From contig NZ_CP059564.1 of the NCBI RefSeq assembly GCF_014054525.1, positions 72,357 through 136,356 of the forward strand: 64,000 nucleotides of DNA, read 5' to 3'. Shown in pieces: positions 51,798 through 59,880 of this stretch (its first letter is position 1; each line of letters begins with the position of its first letter). This DNA is from Alysiella filiformis. GTDB taxonomy: Bacteria > Pseudomonadota > Gammaproteobacteria > Burkholderiales > Neisseriaceae. The position numbers and the translations under genes were made by a program. A model generated the notes under the pieces. The model was not told where the DNA came from. It made no database searches and saw only the letters and a program-made list of their open reading frames with translations.

Positions 51798-52190
51798 ATG
51801 ACCGAACAAGAATTGCAAAATTTACAAAAAATGGTTGATGTTGCCGTCAATGCCTTGGAAGACATCAAAGCCAAAGACATTGTGGTGCTGGATACTTCTG
51901 CCAAAACTTCGCTGTTTGCCCGCATGATTATTGCCAGTGGCGACAGCACGCGCCAAGTTAAAGCCTTGGCAAACAATGTGTCGGTGGATTTGAAAGAGGC
52001 TGGCTTTGCCATTTTGAGCAGCGAAGGTCAAGATTCTGGCGAATGGGCTTTGGTGGACGCAGACGATTTGGTGGTACACGTTATGCTGCCTGCTGTGCGC
52101 GATTTTTACGACATTGAAGCCTTGTGGGGCGGCGAAAAACCTTCTTATCACGCTGGCGCAAACAAACCTTGGCACGCCGCCGATAATTGA
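51798..52190 (+). CDS. rsfS: Ribosomal silencing factor RsfS
   Basis: A 130-residue protein that binds L14 and blocks subunit joining in slow growth. MTEQELQNLQKMVDVAVNAL, IKAKDIVVLDTSAKTSLFARMIIASG and DSTRQVKALANNV, then GEWALVDADDLVVHVMLPAVRDFYDIEALWG (key part WALVDADDLVVHV) match the family. A TATAAT lies at 51752-51757, directly after a DUS. It is followed by rlmH, the usual partner, after an inverted DUS pair. Confidence 0.95.
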   Translation: MTEQELQNLQKMVDVAVNALEDIKAKDIVVLDTSAKTSLFARMIIASGDSTRQVKALANNVSVDLKEAGFAILSSEGQDSGEWALVDADDLVVHVMLPAVRDFYDIEALWGGEKPSYHAGANKPWHAADN

Positions 52191-52204
52191 TGTGCCGTTG
52201 CATT

Positions 52205-52243
52205 TTCAGGCAGCCTGAATCGTGGTTTTTCAGGCTGCCTGAA
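52205..52243. repeat. Inverted DUS pair between rsfS and rlmH
   Basis: TTCAGGCAGCCTGAA at 52205-52219 and its reverse complement at 52229-52243 lie 9 bp apart and can form a long hairpin. It may lower read-through into rlmH, which starts 20 bp later. Confidence 0.8.
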
Positions 52244-52263
52244 ATCATTTTTATAGGATAATC

Positions 52264-52734
52264 ATGAACATAACCGTTTTAGCCGTTGGCACAAAAATGC
52301 CGCGCTGGGTTGATGAAGCCGTAAACGAATACGCCAAACGCTTTGGGCGCGACATCAACTACACACTCAAAGAAATCAAACCCGAAAAACGCGGCGCAGG
52401 CATCAACGCCGCCCAAGGCATGCTCGCCGAAGAAAAACGCCTGCTGGAAAACCTGCCCCAAGGCGCATTTTTGGTGGTGCTGGACGAACGCGGCAAAGCC
52501 CCCACATCAATAGAATTAGCCGAACACATGCGCCAATGGCAACACAATGGCGAACACGTTTGTTTCATCATCGGCGGCGCAGACGGCATGACCGACACAC
52601 TCAAACAAAAAGCCAATTTGATGATGCGGCTGTCTAGCCTTACCCTGCCACACGGCATGGTGCGCGTGCTGCTGACCGAACAGCTTTACCGAGCCGTGTC
52701 CATTTTGCACAATCACCCGTATCATCGGGAATGA
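52264..52734 (+). CDS. rlmH: 23S rRNA (pseudouridine-1915-N3)-methyltransferase
   Basis: A 156-residue SPOUT methyltransferase acting on helix 69 of mature 70S ribosomes. MNITVLAVGTKMPRWVDEAVNEYAKRF, LLDERGK-like VVLDERGKAPTS, and FIIGGADGMTD (SAM-binding trefoil-knot) are present, and the C-terminus LPHGMVRVLLTEQLYRAVSILHNHPYHR holds the family tail (key part EQLYRA, HPYH). Exact family length. GGATAATC precedes the ATG. Confidence 0.97.
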   Translation: MNITVLAVGTKMPRWVDEAVNEYAKRFGRDINYTLKEIKPEKRGAGINAAQGMLAEEKRLLENLPQGAFLVVLDERGKAPTSIELAEHMRQWQHNGEHVCFIIGGADGMTDTLKQKANLMMRLSSLTLPHGMVRVLLTEQLYRAVSILHNHPYHRE

Positions 52735-52736
52735 AA

Positions 52737-52772
52737 TTCAGGCTGCCTGAAATCCCATTCAGGCAGCCTGAA
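52737..52772. terminator. Inverted DUS pair between convergent rlmH and deoA
   Basis: Full DUS copies in opposite orientation at 52737-52751 and 52758-52772, loop 6 bp, lying between two gene ends. It can terminate both transcripts. Confidence 0.7.
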
Positions 52773-52780
52773 ACCATTTT

Positions 52781-54106
52781 TTATGCCGTCAAAGTTTCAT
52801 AAACCATCGGACGTTCACTTGGTGCATTTTCGCCAATTTTCACCGCATTTAAATACGCATTGGCGGCAATTTGCCAATCTTGCTCGTTTTTCGCGTGAAT
52901 GGTGGCGATGGGCGTTTGCGTGTCCACTTTCGTGCCAATCGGCAAAATTTCGTCAAAACCGACACTGTGGTCAATTTTGTCGCTGGCAACACGTCTGCCG
53001 CCCCCCAAATTGATGACCGCCACACCAATATCGCGCGTGTTCATTTCACTGATAAAACCCGCTTGGGGCGCGAAAACAGGCTTAATCACATTGGCTTTGG
53101 GCAATAAAGTTTCAAATTGATTGCCAAAATCCGCCGCACCGCCCTGCGCCACCACCATGCGATTGAAATACTCCAACGCCAAACCATTGTCCAACACCGT
53201 TTGCAATTTTTCGCGTGCCTGTTCGCGCGTTTGCGCCAATTTGCCGTTTACCAGCAATTCTGCCGACAACGCCATGGTTGCCTCGTGCAAACGCGGATTG
53301 CGGTAATCGCCACGCAAATAGCGCACCGCCTCGCGCACTTCCACCGCATTGCCCGCACTGGAAGCCAAAACCTCATTCATATCCGTGAGTAAAGCGGTGG
53401 TTTGGCAGCCTGCATGGGTGGCAACTTGCGCGATGGATTGCGCCAAAGCGCGTGATAATTCATAGGTCGGCATAAACGCGCCATTGCCCACTTTCACGTC
53501 CATAACCAAGCTGTCCAAGCCTTCGGCTAATTTTTTGGACAAGATGGAAGCCGTAATCAAATCAAGGCTTTCTACCGTAGCGGTAACGTCTCGCGTGGCG
53601 TAGATTTTGCGGTCGGCAGGGGCAAGGTTGCCCGTTTGTCCCACAATCACACAACCGATTTGCTTGACCATTTCCTGCATTTTTTGCGGAGACGGAAAAA
53701 TATCAAAACCTTGAATGCTTTCCAATTTATCCAAAGTGCCGCCCGTGTGTCCCAAGCCGCGCCCTGCAATCATCGGCACATACGCGCCACACGCCGCCAA
53801 CATGGGTGCAAGCATGAGCGAAACCACATCGCCCACACCGCCTGTGGAGTGTTTGTCCAACAAAGGTCCATTTAAATCAAAACCTTGCCATTTTAACGTG
53901 TCGCCAGAATCGCGCATGGCGGCAGTGAGCGCGGTGCGTTCGTCCAAATTCATTTTGTTGAAAAACACCGCCATGCACATCGCGGCAATTTGTCCTTCGC
54001 TCACGGTTTCGTTGGTAACACCTTGAATGTAAAATTGAATTTCTTCATTGCTTAAAATTTGATTGTCGCGTTTTTTGCGAATGATTTCTTGCATTAAAAA
54101 TGCCAT
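52781..54106 (-). CDS. deoA: Thymidine phosphorylase
   Basis: A 441-residue enzyme converting thymidine (and deoxyuridine) to base and deoxyribose-1-phosphate. [18 protein letters not shown] is the phosphate-binding signature (about residue 85). [17 protein letters not shown] follows as the PyNP family motif. Length matches E. coli DeoA (440). AGGGAGAACC precedes the ATG. It belongs to the nucleoside salvage cluster with deoC, the NupC-type gene, cdd and deoD. Confidence 0.96.
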   Translation of the reverse strand: MAFLMQEIIRKKRDNQILSNEEIQFYIQGVTNETVSEGQIAAMCMAVFFNKMNLDERTALTAAMRDSGDTLKWQGFDLNGPLLDKHSTGGVGDVVSLMLAPMLAACGAYVPMIAGRGLGHTGGTLDKLESIQGFDIFPSPQKMQEMVKQIGCVIVGQTGNLAPADRKIYATRDVTATVESLDLITASILSKKLAEGLDSLVMDVKVGNGAFMPTYELSRALAQSIAQVATHAGCQTTALLTDMNEVLASSAGNAVEVREAVRYLRGDYRNPRLHEATMALSAELLVNGKLAQTREQAREKLQTVLDNGLALEYFNRMVVAQGGAADFGNQFETLLPKANVIKPVFAPQAGFISEMNTRDIGVAVINLGGGRRVASDKIDHSVGFDEILPIGTKVDTQTPIATIHAKNEQDWQIAANAYLNAVKIGENAPSERPMVYETLTA

Positions 54107-54144
54107 TTGGGTTCTCCCTAAAAATTGTTTTTAAAATAGAAAAT

Positions 54145-54342
54145 GGTTCAGGCTGTTTTTTCAGTACACCATTTTGTCCCCTCTCCTGTGGGAGAGGGTT
54201 AGGGAGAGGGTAAAACCGACAATGCTCAACAATTCTTCCCTCTCCCCAGCCCTCTCCCAAAGGAGAGGGAGCAAATGGCTTGAATATCAACGATTTCAGG
54301 CTGTATTTGATTCTTTGTCGTGTACTGAAAGGCTGCCTGAAA
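54145..54342. mobile_element. Mosaic miniature element with family B core
   Basis: 198 bp. The outer arms GGTTCAGGCTGTTTTTTCAG and GTGTACTGAAAGGCTGCCTG are inverted relative to each other (shared CAGTACAC). The core 54176-54272 is the CCCTCTCC / GGAGAGGG double hairpin, nearly identical to 27336-27432. DUS cores form the tips. Confidence 0.7.
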
Positions 54343-54351
54343 TCATTTTCC

Positions 54352-55068
54352 TTAATTTTTCAACAAATTATCCAATAAAGCAGACGCGCCAATGCGGAAT
54401 GTTTTTGCTTGCACCCAATCTGTGCCAAACACATCAGCCGCTTGTTGCATGAAATCGTGGGCTGCCTGAATTTCGCGCACACCGCCCGATAATTTGATGC
54501 CCACACCATCCTGTTTGCCTGATTTTTGAATGGCTTGCAACAAAATCGCGGCAGCATTTAAGCTCGCGCCTTGTGGGATTTTGCCTGTTGAGGTTTTCAA
54601 AAAATCCGCGCCTGCCTGAATGCAAATTTGCGCGATTTGGGCGATTTCTTCATCGTTGAGTGCGCCTGTTTCCAAAATCACTTTTAATTTTGCGCCCTTT
54701 TCGTGGCAAATTTGGGCGATTTTGGCGGTTAAATCGCGCCCCACTTCGGCTTGCCCTTGCTGGAATGCACGATAGGGAAACACCATGTCAATTTCATTGG
54801 CACCGTCTTGAAGTGCCTGTTGGGTATCGGCAATGACTTGTTCGGCTGGCTCATCGCCTGTTGGAAAATTGACCACAGTAGCCACCGCCACCGTTTCAGG
54901 CAGCCTGCTTTTTGCCAACGCCACAAACGGCAAATAAACACACACCGCCGCCACATCGCCCAAAGCATTTCGCGCTTTGTCGCACAAGGCGATGATGGTC
55001 GCTGGCGTATCGGTTTCGTTGAGTGAAGTCAAATCCATAACCTGAACAATTTGATTTTTTGTAAACAT
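54352..55068 (-). CDS. deoC: Deoxyribose-phosphate aldolase
   Basis: A 238-residue class I aldolase cleaving deoxyribose-5-phosphate into acetaldehyde and glyceraldehyde-3-phosphate. The Schiff-base Lys lies in KVILETGALND (about 147) and ADFLKTSTGKIPQGA (about 180, the family signature FLKTSTG). Length is close to E. coli DeoC (259). AGGAAAG precedes the ATG. The phosphopentomutase (deoB) linking deoA/deoD products to this step is not in the window. Confidence 0.96.
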   Translation of the reverse strand: MFTKNQIVQVMDLTSLNETDTPATIIALCDKARNALGDVAAVCVYLPFVALAKSRLPETVAVATVVNFPTGDEPAEQVIADTQQALQDGANEIDMVFPYRAFQQGQAEVGRDLTAKIAQICHEKGAKLKVILETGALNDEEIAQIAQICIQAGADFLKTSTGKIPQGASLNAAAILLQAIQKSGKQDGVGIKLSGGVREIQAAHDFMQQAADVFGTDWVQAKTFRIGASALLDNLLKN

Positions 55069-55137
55069 TTTTCTTTCCTAAAAAACATTTCAGGCAGCCT
55101 TACAATACACAACAAAAATGGTTTGGCTGCCTGAAAT

Positions 55138-55175
55138 CTGTTCCCTCCCCCTATGTAAGGGGGAGGGAGTAGGTT
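55138..55175. repeat. Short family B-type hairpin
   Basis: TTCCCTCCCCCTATGTAAGG followed by GGGAGGGAGTAGG forms one GC-rich hairpin, half of the usual double unit. It lies between the transporter stop and deoC. Confidence 0.55.
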
Positions 55176-55226
55176 CATGGCAACATCAAAAATTGTCGTG
55201 TACGGAAAAGCAGCCTGAATGTGCTT

Positions 55227-56504
55227 TTACATGGTTGAACTTAAACCAATAAACAAGCCCGCAATGGTCGCGCTCATCAAATTGGACAAAGTGCCCGCAA
55301 TCAAAGCATACACGCCCAAACGCGCAATGTCGCCACGTCTGTTGGGTGCCATGATGGACAAACCGCCCACCAAAATCGCAATAGAACCCAAGTTGGCAAA
55401 ACCACATAATGCAAAAGAAACAATGGCTTTGGTTTTGTCGCTCAATGCGATTTGTGCGCTGTCTTTGGTGTAATTGATGAATTCGGTGTACGCCACAAAT
55501 TCGTTAATCACGATTTTTTGACCGATGAACGAGCCAGCCGCTTGCGCTTCCGCCCAAGGTGCGCCAATCACCCAAGCCAAAGGCGCAAAAGCGTAACCCA
55601 AAATTTTGTCCAAAGTCAGGTTTTCCACGCCAAACAAGCCGCCAATGCCGCCCACCATGCCATTAAACAAAGCAATAATGCCCACAAACGCAATCAACAT
55701 CGCACCCACGTTCAGCGCAATTTGCAAGCCTGTTGATGCGCCAGCCGCCGCCGCGTCAATCACATTGGCAGGGGGCGTTTCGCCTTCGGCTGTGAAACTC
55801 AATTTCACATTGGGGTCGTCTTGGGGTTTTTCGGTTTCGGGAATGATGATTTTGGCAAACAGCAAGCCCCCAGGAGCCGCCATAAACGATGCCGCAATCA
55901 AATATTCCATTTGCACGCCCATCGCCGCATAGCCACCCAACACCGAACCCGCAATGGACGCCAAGCCGCCCGTCATCACGGCAAACAATTCAGATGTGGT
56001 CATTTTCGCAATAAAGGGTTTGACCACCAAAGGCGCTTCGGTTTGCCCCACAAAAATATTGGCGGCAGCAGACATGGATTCGGCACGAGATGTGCCCAAA
56101 GCCTTTTGCAATGCGCCACCCAAAATTTTGATGACCCAACCCATTACGCCCAAATAATACAAAACCGCAATCAAAGACGAAAAGAAAATAATCATCGGCA
56201 ACACGCGGAATGCAAACACAAATCCGCCGCCACCAAACAATTCAAACATTTTGCCATCAACCAAGCCGCCAAACAAAAACGACACGCCCTGATTGCCATA
56301 GCTCAACACTTTTGCCACGCCATTGGACACCATTTCCAACACGGCACGTCCTGCTGGCACATACAAAATCAATGCGCCCAAACCAAATTGAATGGCAAAT
56401 GCCACCCCAACGGTGCGTTTGTTGATTGATTTTTTGTGTTTGGACAGGGCAAACGCAATCGCCAACAAAGCGACCATGCCCAATAAACTGTTTAAAATAC
56501 CCAT
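55227..56504 (-). CDS. Concentrative nucleoside transporter (NupC/CNT family)
   Basis: A 425-residue inner-membrane symporter with about ten helices. [39 protein letters not shown] and [15 protein letters not shown] are the CNT nucleoside-binding motifs (Gln-Thr-Glu in GQTEAP). NEFVAYTEF and [11 protein letters not shown] follow near the C-terminus. It would import nucleosides for the neighbouring deo and cdd genes. GGAG precedes the ATG at 56502-56504; the frame runs further upstream without likeness. Confidence 0.93.
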   Translation of the reverse strand: MGILNSLLGMVALLAIAFALSKHKKSINKRTVGVAFAIQFGLGALILYVPAGRAVLEMVSNGVAKVLSYGNQGVSFLFGGLVDGKMFELFGGGGFVFAFRVLPMIIFFSSLIAVLYYLGVMGWVIKILGGALQKALGTSRAESMSAAANIFVGQTEAPLVVKPFIAKMTTSELFAVMTGGLASIAGSVLGGYAAMGVQMEYLIAASFMAAPGGLLFAKIIIPETEKPQDDPNVKLSFTAEGETPPANVIDAAAAGASTGLQIALNVGAMLIAFVGIIALFNGMVGGIGGLFGVENLTLDKILGYAFAPLAWVIGAPWAEAQAAGSFIGQKIVINEFVAYTEFINYTKDSAQIALSDKTKAIVSFALCGFANLGSIAILVGGLSIMAPNRRGDIARLGVYALIAGTLSNLMSATIAGLFIGLSSTM

Positions 56505-56546
56505 AACGGAAACTCCAAATCGTAAAATCTCTTTTCTCAAATTAAA

Positions 56547-56597
56547 TTTGATAAGTGGCATTTTATGCCAAAAAAACGCAAAATCCGCTTTATCAAA
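56547..56597. promoter_or_regulatory. Candidate operator between divergent transporter and cdd genes
   Basis: TTTGATAAG (56547-56555) and CTTTATCAAA (56588-56597) form an imperfect inverted repeat that encloses a small palindrome GGCATTTTATGCC (56557-56569). It lies in the 213-bp divergent control region, 43 bp from the transporter start and 120 bp from cdd. A TATACT -10-like box for cdd follows near 56610. A nucleoside-responsive repressor is a natural candidate, but none is encoded nearby. Confidence 0.45.
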
Positions 56598-56717
56598 TCG
56601 GCAACAATGCTATACTGAAATGCGTTTTATTGCAATGTAGTGTTAAGTTATTTTCCATGCTTTTTGATTAAAATTAACATGATTTAATATTTGATTTTGT
56701 CTTTTGAAAGTAAATTT

Positions 56718-57542
56718 ATGAAATTACAGAGTTATTTTTCTCATCAAGATGTTTTGGCTTTTCAGGCTGCCCACGCCAACCATTCAGATGATTTGATTGA
56801 TTTGGCATTTTCGTTATTGGTCAATGGGATAGAGCAAGCGGTTGTGCCTGTTTCGCATTTTAAAGTGGGCGCGTGCGCGATTGATGATGAGGGCAACTTC
56901 TATTTTGGCGCAAACCAAGAATGCAGCCACGCGGCAATGGGGCAAACCGTCCATGCCGAACAAAGTGCGATTGCCCATGCTTGGGCGCGTGGCGCAAAAC
57001 GCATTACCGATATTGTGGTCAATTACACGCCTTGCGGACATTGTCGCCAATTTTTGAATGAATTGCGCGGTGCGGAAGATTTGCAAATCCACCTGCCCCA
57101 CAGCCGCAACAATCTGTTGAGCCAATATTTGCCCGATAGCTTTGGTCCCAAAGATTTGGACATGACGGTGCGATTTTTGGACGCGCAAAATCACGGTTTC
57201 AGCCTGCCTGAAAATGGGGCGCAAGATGATGCGGTTTTTCAGGCAGCTTTGCGCGAATTGAACCGCAGCTACGCGCCTTATTCCCAAGCCTATGCGGGCG
57301 TGGCGTTGCGCGTTGAATCGGGCGAGATTTTTGCAGGCGGCTATGCCGAAAACGCGGCATACAACCCCACTTTGCCGCCTTTGCAAGTGGCATTGAATCT
57401 GTTGCGATTGAGCGGCTTTCACGAAAATCAAGTGCGCGAGGCGGTGTTGATTTGCACCGAACATGGCGGACACGCGGCACACACACAGGCATTGTGGTCG
57501 GCATTGTCGTCTGTGCCATTGCGGATTTTGACGTTGAAATGA
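56718..57542 (+). CDS. cdd: Cytidine deaminase (two-domain type)
   Basis: A 274-residue zinc enzyme converting (deoxy)cytidine to (deoxy)uridine. The catalytic motif is TVHAEQSAI (zinc Cys/His and Glu), followed by TPCGHCRQF with two zinc-binding Cys. The second half is a degenerate catalytic-like domain, as in the long E. coli Cdd (294 residues). ATG 56718 is preferred over an upstream TTG. The product uridine/deoxyuridine feeds deoA. Confidence 0.95.
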   Translation: MKLQSYFSHQDVLAFQAAHANHSDDLIDLAFSLLVNGIEQAVVPVSHFKVGACAIDDEGNFYFGANQECSHAAMGQTVHAEQSAIAHAWARGAKRITDIVVNYTPCGHCRQFLNELRGAEDLQIHLPHSRNNLLSQYLPDSFGPKDLDMTVRFLDAQNHGFSLPENGAQDDAVFQAALRELNRSYAPYSQAYAGVALRVESGEIFAGGYAENAAYNPTLPPLQVALNLLRLSGFHENQVREAVLICTEHGGHAAHTQALWSALSSVPLRILTLK

Positions 57543-57574
57543 TTGCGGTTACAATGCCGCCTGAAAAATATGAT

Positions 57575-57642
57575 GTAGGGTGCAACTTGTTGCACCATTT
57601 TCCCGTTAAATTATGGGTTTGGTGCAACAAGTTGCACCCTAC
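57575..57642. repeat. Family D inverted repeat (free-standing)
   Basis: GTAGGGTGCAACTTGTTGCA and its mirror close a 68-bp unit around an AT-rich centre. It lies alone between cdd and deoD, not inside a family A element, so D can occur independently. Confidence 0.8.
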
Positions 57643-57685
57643 ATTTTCAAATGATTAACCCACTTTATTTTAAAGGAAAATACAC

Positions 57686-58396
57686 ATGGCAACCCCACAC
57701 ATTTCCGCCCCTGCTGGCGCATTTGCCCAAACCGTTTTGATGCCTGGCGACCCACTTCGCGCCAAATACATTGCCGAAACCTTTTTGGAAAACGCCGAGC
57801 AAGTAACAGCCGTACGCAATATGTTTGGCTACACAGGCACTTACAAAGGCAAACGCATTTCCATTATGGGACACGGCATGGGCATTCCCTCCTGCTCCAT
57901 TTACGCCAAAGAATTGATTACCGAATACGGTGTGAAAAACATCATTCGCGTAGGCTCATGTGGCGCGGTGTTGGACGATGTGCATGTGCGCGATGTGGTC
58001 ATCGGCTTGGGCGCAAGCACCGACAGCAAAGTCAATCGCATTCGTTTCCGCGACCACGATTTTGCCGCCACAGCCGATTTTGGCATTGTGCAGGCTTTGG
58101 TTCAGGCAGCCGCGCAACACGGCATTGCCGCCAAAGTGGGCAACTTGTTTTCCAGCGATTTGTTCTACCACCCCGACACGCAAATGACGGAAACCTTACG
58201 CAAATATGGCATTTTGGGCGTGGAAATGGAAGCCGCAGGCATTTACGGTGTGGCAGCCGAATTTGGCGCAAAAGCCGCAACCATTTGCACCGTGTCCGAC
58301 CACATTGTGCGCGAAGAATACACCAGCGCAGAAGAACGTCAATTAACGTTTAACGACATGATTCAAATTGCTTTGGACGCAGCGATAACATTGTGA
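57686..58396 (+). CDS. deoD: Purine nucleoside phosphorylase (DeoD type)
   Basis: A 236-residue hexameric enzyme splitting purine nucleosides into base and (deoxy)ribose-1-phosphate. [16 protein letters not shown] gives the phosphate site; GHGMGIPS and RVGSCGAV follow; [13 protein letters not shown] is the substrate-binding Met-Glu motif and TVSDHI the catalytic Asp region (about 204). AAAGGAAAA precedes the ATG. Length equals E. coli DeoD (239). Confidence 0.97.
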   Translation: MATPHISAPAGAFAQTVLMPGDPLRAKYIAETFLENAEQVTAVRNMFGYTGTYKGKRISIMGHGMGIPSCSIYAKELITEYGVKNIIRVGSCGAVLDDVHVRDVVIGLGASTDSKVNRIRFRDHDFAATADFGIVQALVQAAAQHGIAAKVGNLFSSDLFYHPDTQMTETLRKYGILGVEMEAAGIYGVAAEFGAKAATICTVSDHIVREEYTSAEERQLTFNDMIQIALDAAITL

Positions 58397-58431
58397 TTTG
58401 AATTTCAGGCTGCCTGAAACAGAAAAACTGC

Positions 58432-58525
58432 CGTCATTCCCGCGTAGGCGGGAATCCACTTTTAACTTTAAGAAACAAAAGTTTGTGTAACTCAACTTTG
58501 GATTCCCGCCTACGCGGGAATGACG
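58432..58525. repeat. Inverted pair of dRS3 elements
   Basis: ATTCCCGCGTAGGCGGGAAT (58436-58455) and ATTCCCGCCTACGCGGGAAT (58502-58521) match the neisserial dRS3 rule ATTCCC-N8-GGGAAT. They sit inside perfect 27-bp inverted repeats (58432-58458, 58499-58525) separated by 40 bp. In Neisseria, dRS3 pairs build mosaic elements (NIME) and serve as targets for filamentous prophage. Confidence 0.85.
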
Positions 58526-58592
58526 ATGGTAGTGGTTTTACAAAGGTTTCAGCCTGAAAACACATTCATCATGTAAACAAGGTTTCAAGCCC

Positions 58593-59219
58593 ATGCTTAC
58601 ACCCACACATTGCGATTTATTCAAGCAACCCTTTTTCCAATTTGCCCAATTAAAACAATACTGCCCCGAACGCATAGAACCCCTAAAATCCGCCTACAAA
58701 AACGCATGGCAAGATTGGCGCGATGAGATTGTTCAGGCAGCCTGCGAATTGGGCGAACCCTTCGCACCGCCACACATTGAACGCTGGTGCAATGGCTGGC
58801 AAGTTCGCGCCCATTTTTTCGCCTATTTCAAATACGCCCAATATGAAAATTCGGCAGCGATTTTATCATTGATTTTAAACAGAAAACGTTTGACCGTCTC
58901 GTTGGATTGGCACGCGTATCGCGCCAACCGTTCGGCATACAGTTTGGCGCAATACAATCAATGGCTTGATATTTTAGACACACCCACTTGGGGCAATTTT
59001 GACATTTGGCATGGCAATGATGATGAATATGCCGATTATCCGCAACTCGCCACGCTGCCTGAAAACGCCTTGAATTTGCGCGACCCAAACGATTTTTTCT
59101 GTATCGGCAAACATTTGGAACGCGATGATTTGGCAAAGCACAATAGCCTTGAATTTATTGTGGCAACGATAAAGCAATTACTGCCTTTGTATGAACAAAT
59201 TCACATTCAGGCAGCCTGA
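58593..59219 (+). CDS. HI_0552-family-like hypothetical protein
   Basis: A 208-residue soluble protein. EPLKSAYKNAWQDWRDEIVQ, RWCNGWQVRAHFFAYFKY, NSAAILSLILNRKRLTVSLDWHAY (key parts WCNGWQVR and LDWHAYRA) and DFFCIGKHLER agree with my memory of the HI_0552 family, often carrying a misleading glucose-6-phosphate dehydrogenase label. The biochemical role is unknown. The last residues IHIQAA and the stop are encoded by a DUS (59206-59220). Confidence 0.65.
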   Translation: MLTPTHCDLFKQPFFQFAQLKQYCPERIEPLKSAYKNAWQDWRDEIVQAACELGEPFAPPHIERWCNGWQVRAHFFAYFKYAQYENSAAILSLILNRKRLTVSLDWHAYRANRSAYSLAQYNQWLDILDTPTWGNFDIWHGNDDEYADYPQLATLPENALNLRDPNDFFCIGKHLERDDLAKHNSLEFIVATIKQLLPLYEQIHIQAA

Positions 59220-59304
59220 ATGTGTCGCAATCAGCCTAAGTTGGCTTTCCGAACCTACCTACGCTTGATGCGTTTGCTATTATCTTAAAAATATAAAGAA
59301 AATC

Positions 59305-59712
59305 ATGGAAAAATATGAATATATTTTTATAAATGATAAAAATATTGATACAGAGTTAGAAAATCCATATGAATTATGGAAAAAAAGAATTTGTATTGCC
59401 ATAACTACTATTTTAATTACTATGGTTTTTTTTGGTATGATTATTGTGAATTGGTTACCTGACTATTTAGCCGAACAATATGCTAAAGAAAAACTTAATA
59501 TTAAGACAGGTTGTTTATATCAAATTAATACTGGCATAAGAAATAATGTCGCATTTAAAATAGAAGACGCCACGTTATATACATACTATATTCAAATACC
59601 TAATACCAAAAATAAAGAACTCCCCCATTTGGAACCAAATAAATGCTTTACTGTTCAATACATAGAAGTAGATTTAATCATCTACAAAAAAAACTATGTT
59701 TATAATTTTTAA
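59305..59712 (+). CDS. AT-rich membrane-anchored hypothetical protein, 135 aa
   Basis: Not recognised. One hydrophobic segment (ICIAITTILITMVFFGMIIV, about residues 29-48) follows a charged 28-residue cytoplasmic N-terminus. The remaining 85 residues, with two Cys (TGCLYQ, NKCFTV), would lie in the periplasm. Codon use is strongly A/T ending, unlike its neighbours, suggesting recent transfer. No DUS occurs inside. The frame ends at 59712. Confidence 0.6.
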   Translation: MEKYEYIFINDKNIDTELENPYELWKKRICIAITTILITMVFFGMIIVNWLPDYLAEQYAKEKLNIKTGCLYQINTGIRNNVAFKIEDATLYTYYIQIPNTKNKELPHLEPNKCFTVQYIEVDLIIYKKNYVYNF

Positions 59713-59725
59713 GCCATGTCGTCAT

Positions 59726-59793
59726 GTAGGTTGGGTTGCAAAACCCAACTCTTTAACGATAACAAAAATGTTGGGTTTGACAACCCAACCTAC
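59726..59793. repeat. Family F inverted repeat
   Basis: GTAGGTTGGGTTGCAAAACC at the left is mirrored by a right arm ending GACAACCCAACCTAC. Each arm again is a small palindrome (GGGTTGCAAAACCC). A second copy lies at 62553-62628, so acnD is flanked on both sides by this family. Confidence 0.75.
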
Positions 59794-59804
59794 CCAAATA
59801 ATCA

Positions 59805-59853
59805 TTCAGGCAGCCTGAATTGCCCACCGCTAGGTGTTTTCAGGCTGCCTGAA
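59805..59853. terminator. Inverted DUS pair after acnD
   Basis: A DUS at 59805-59819 and its reverse at 59839-59853, 19 bp apart, can fold. Downstream of acnD (minus strand) and of the AT-rich gene (plus strand), so bidirectional termination is possible. Confidence 0.55.
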
Positions 59854-59880
59854 TTTTTATTTCAACATTTCAACGCAAAA

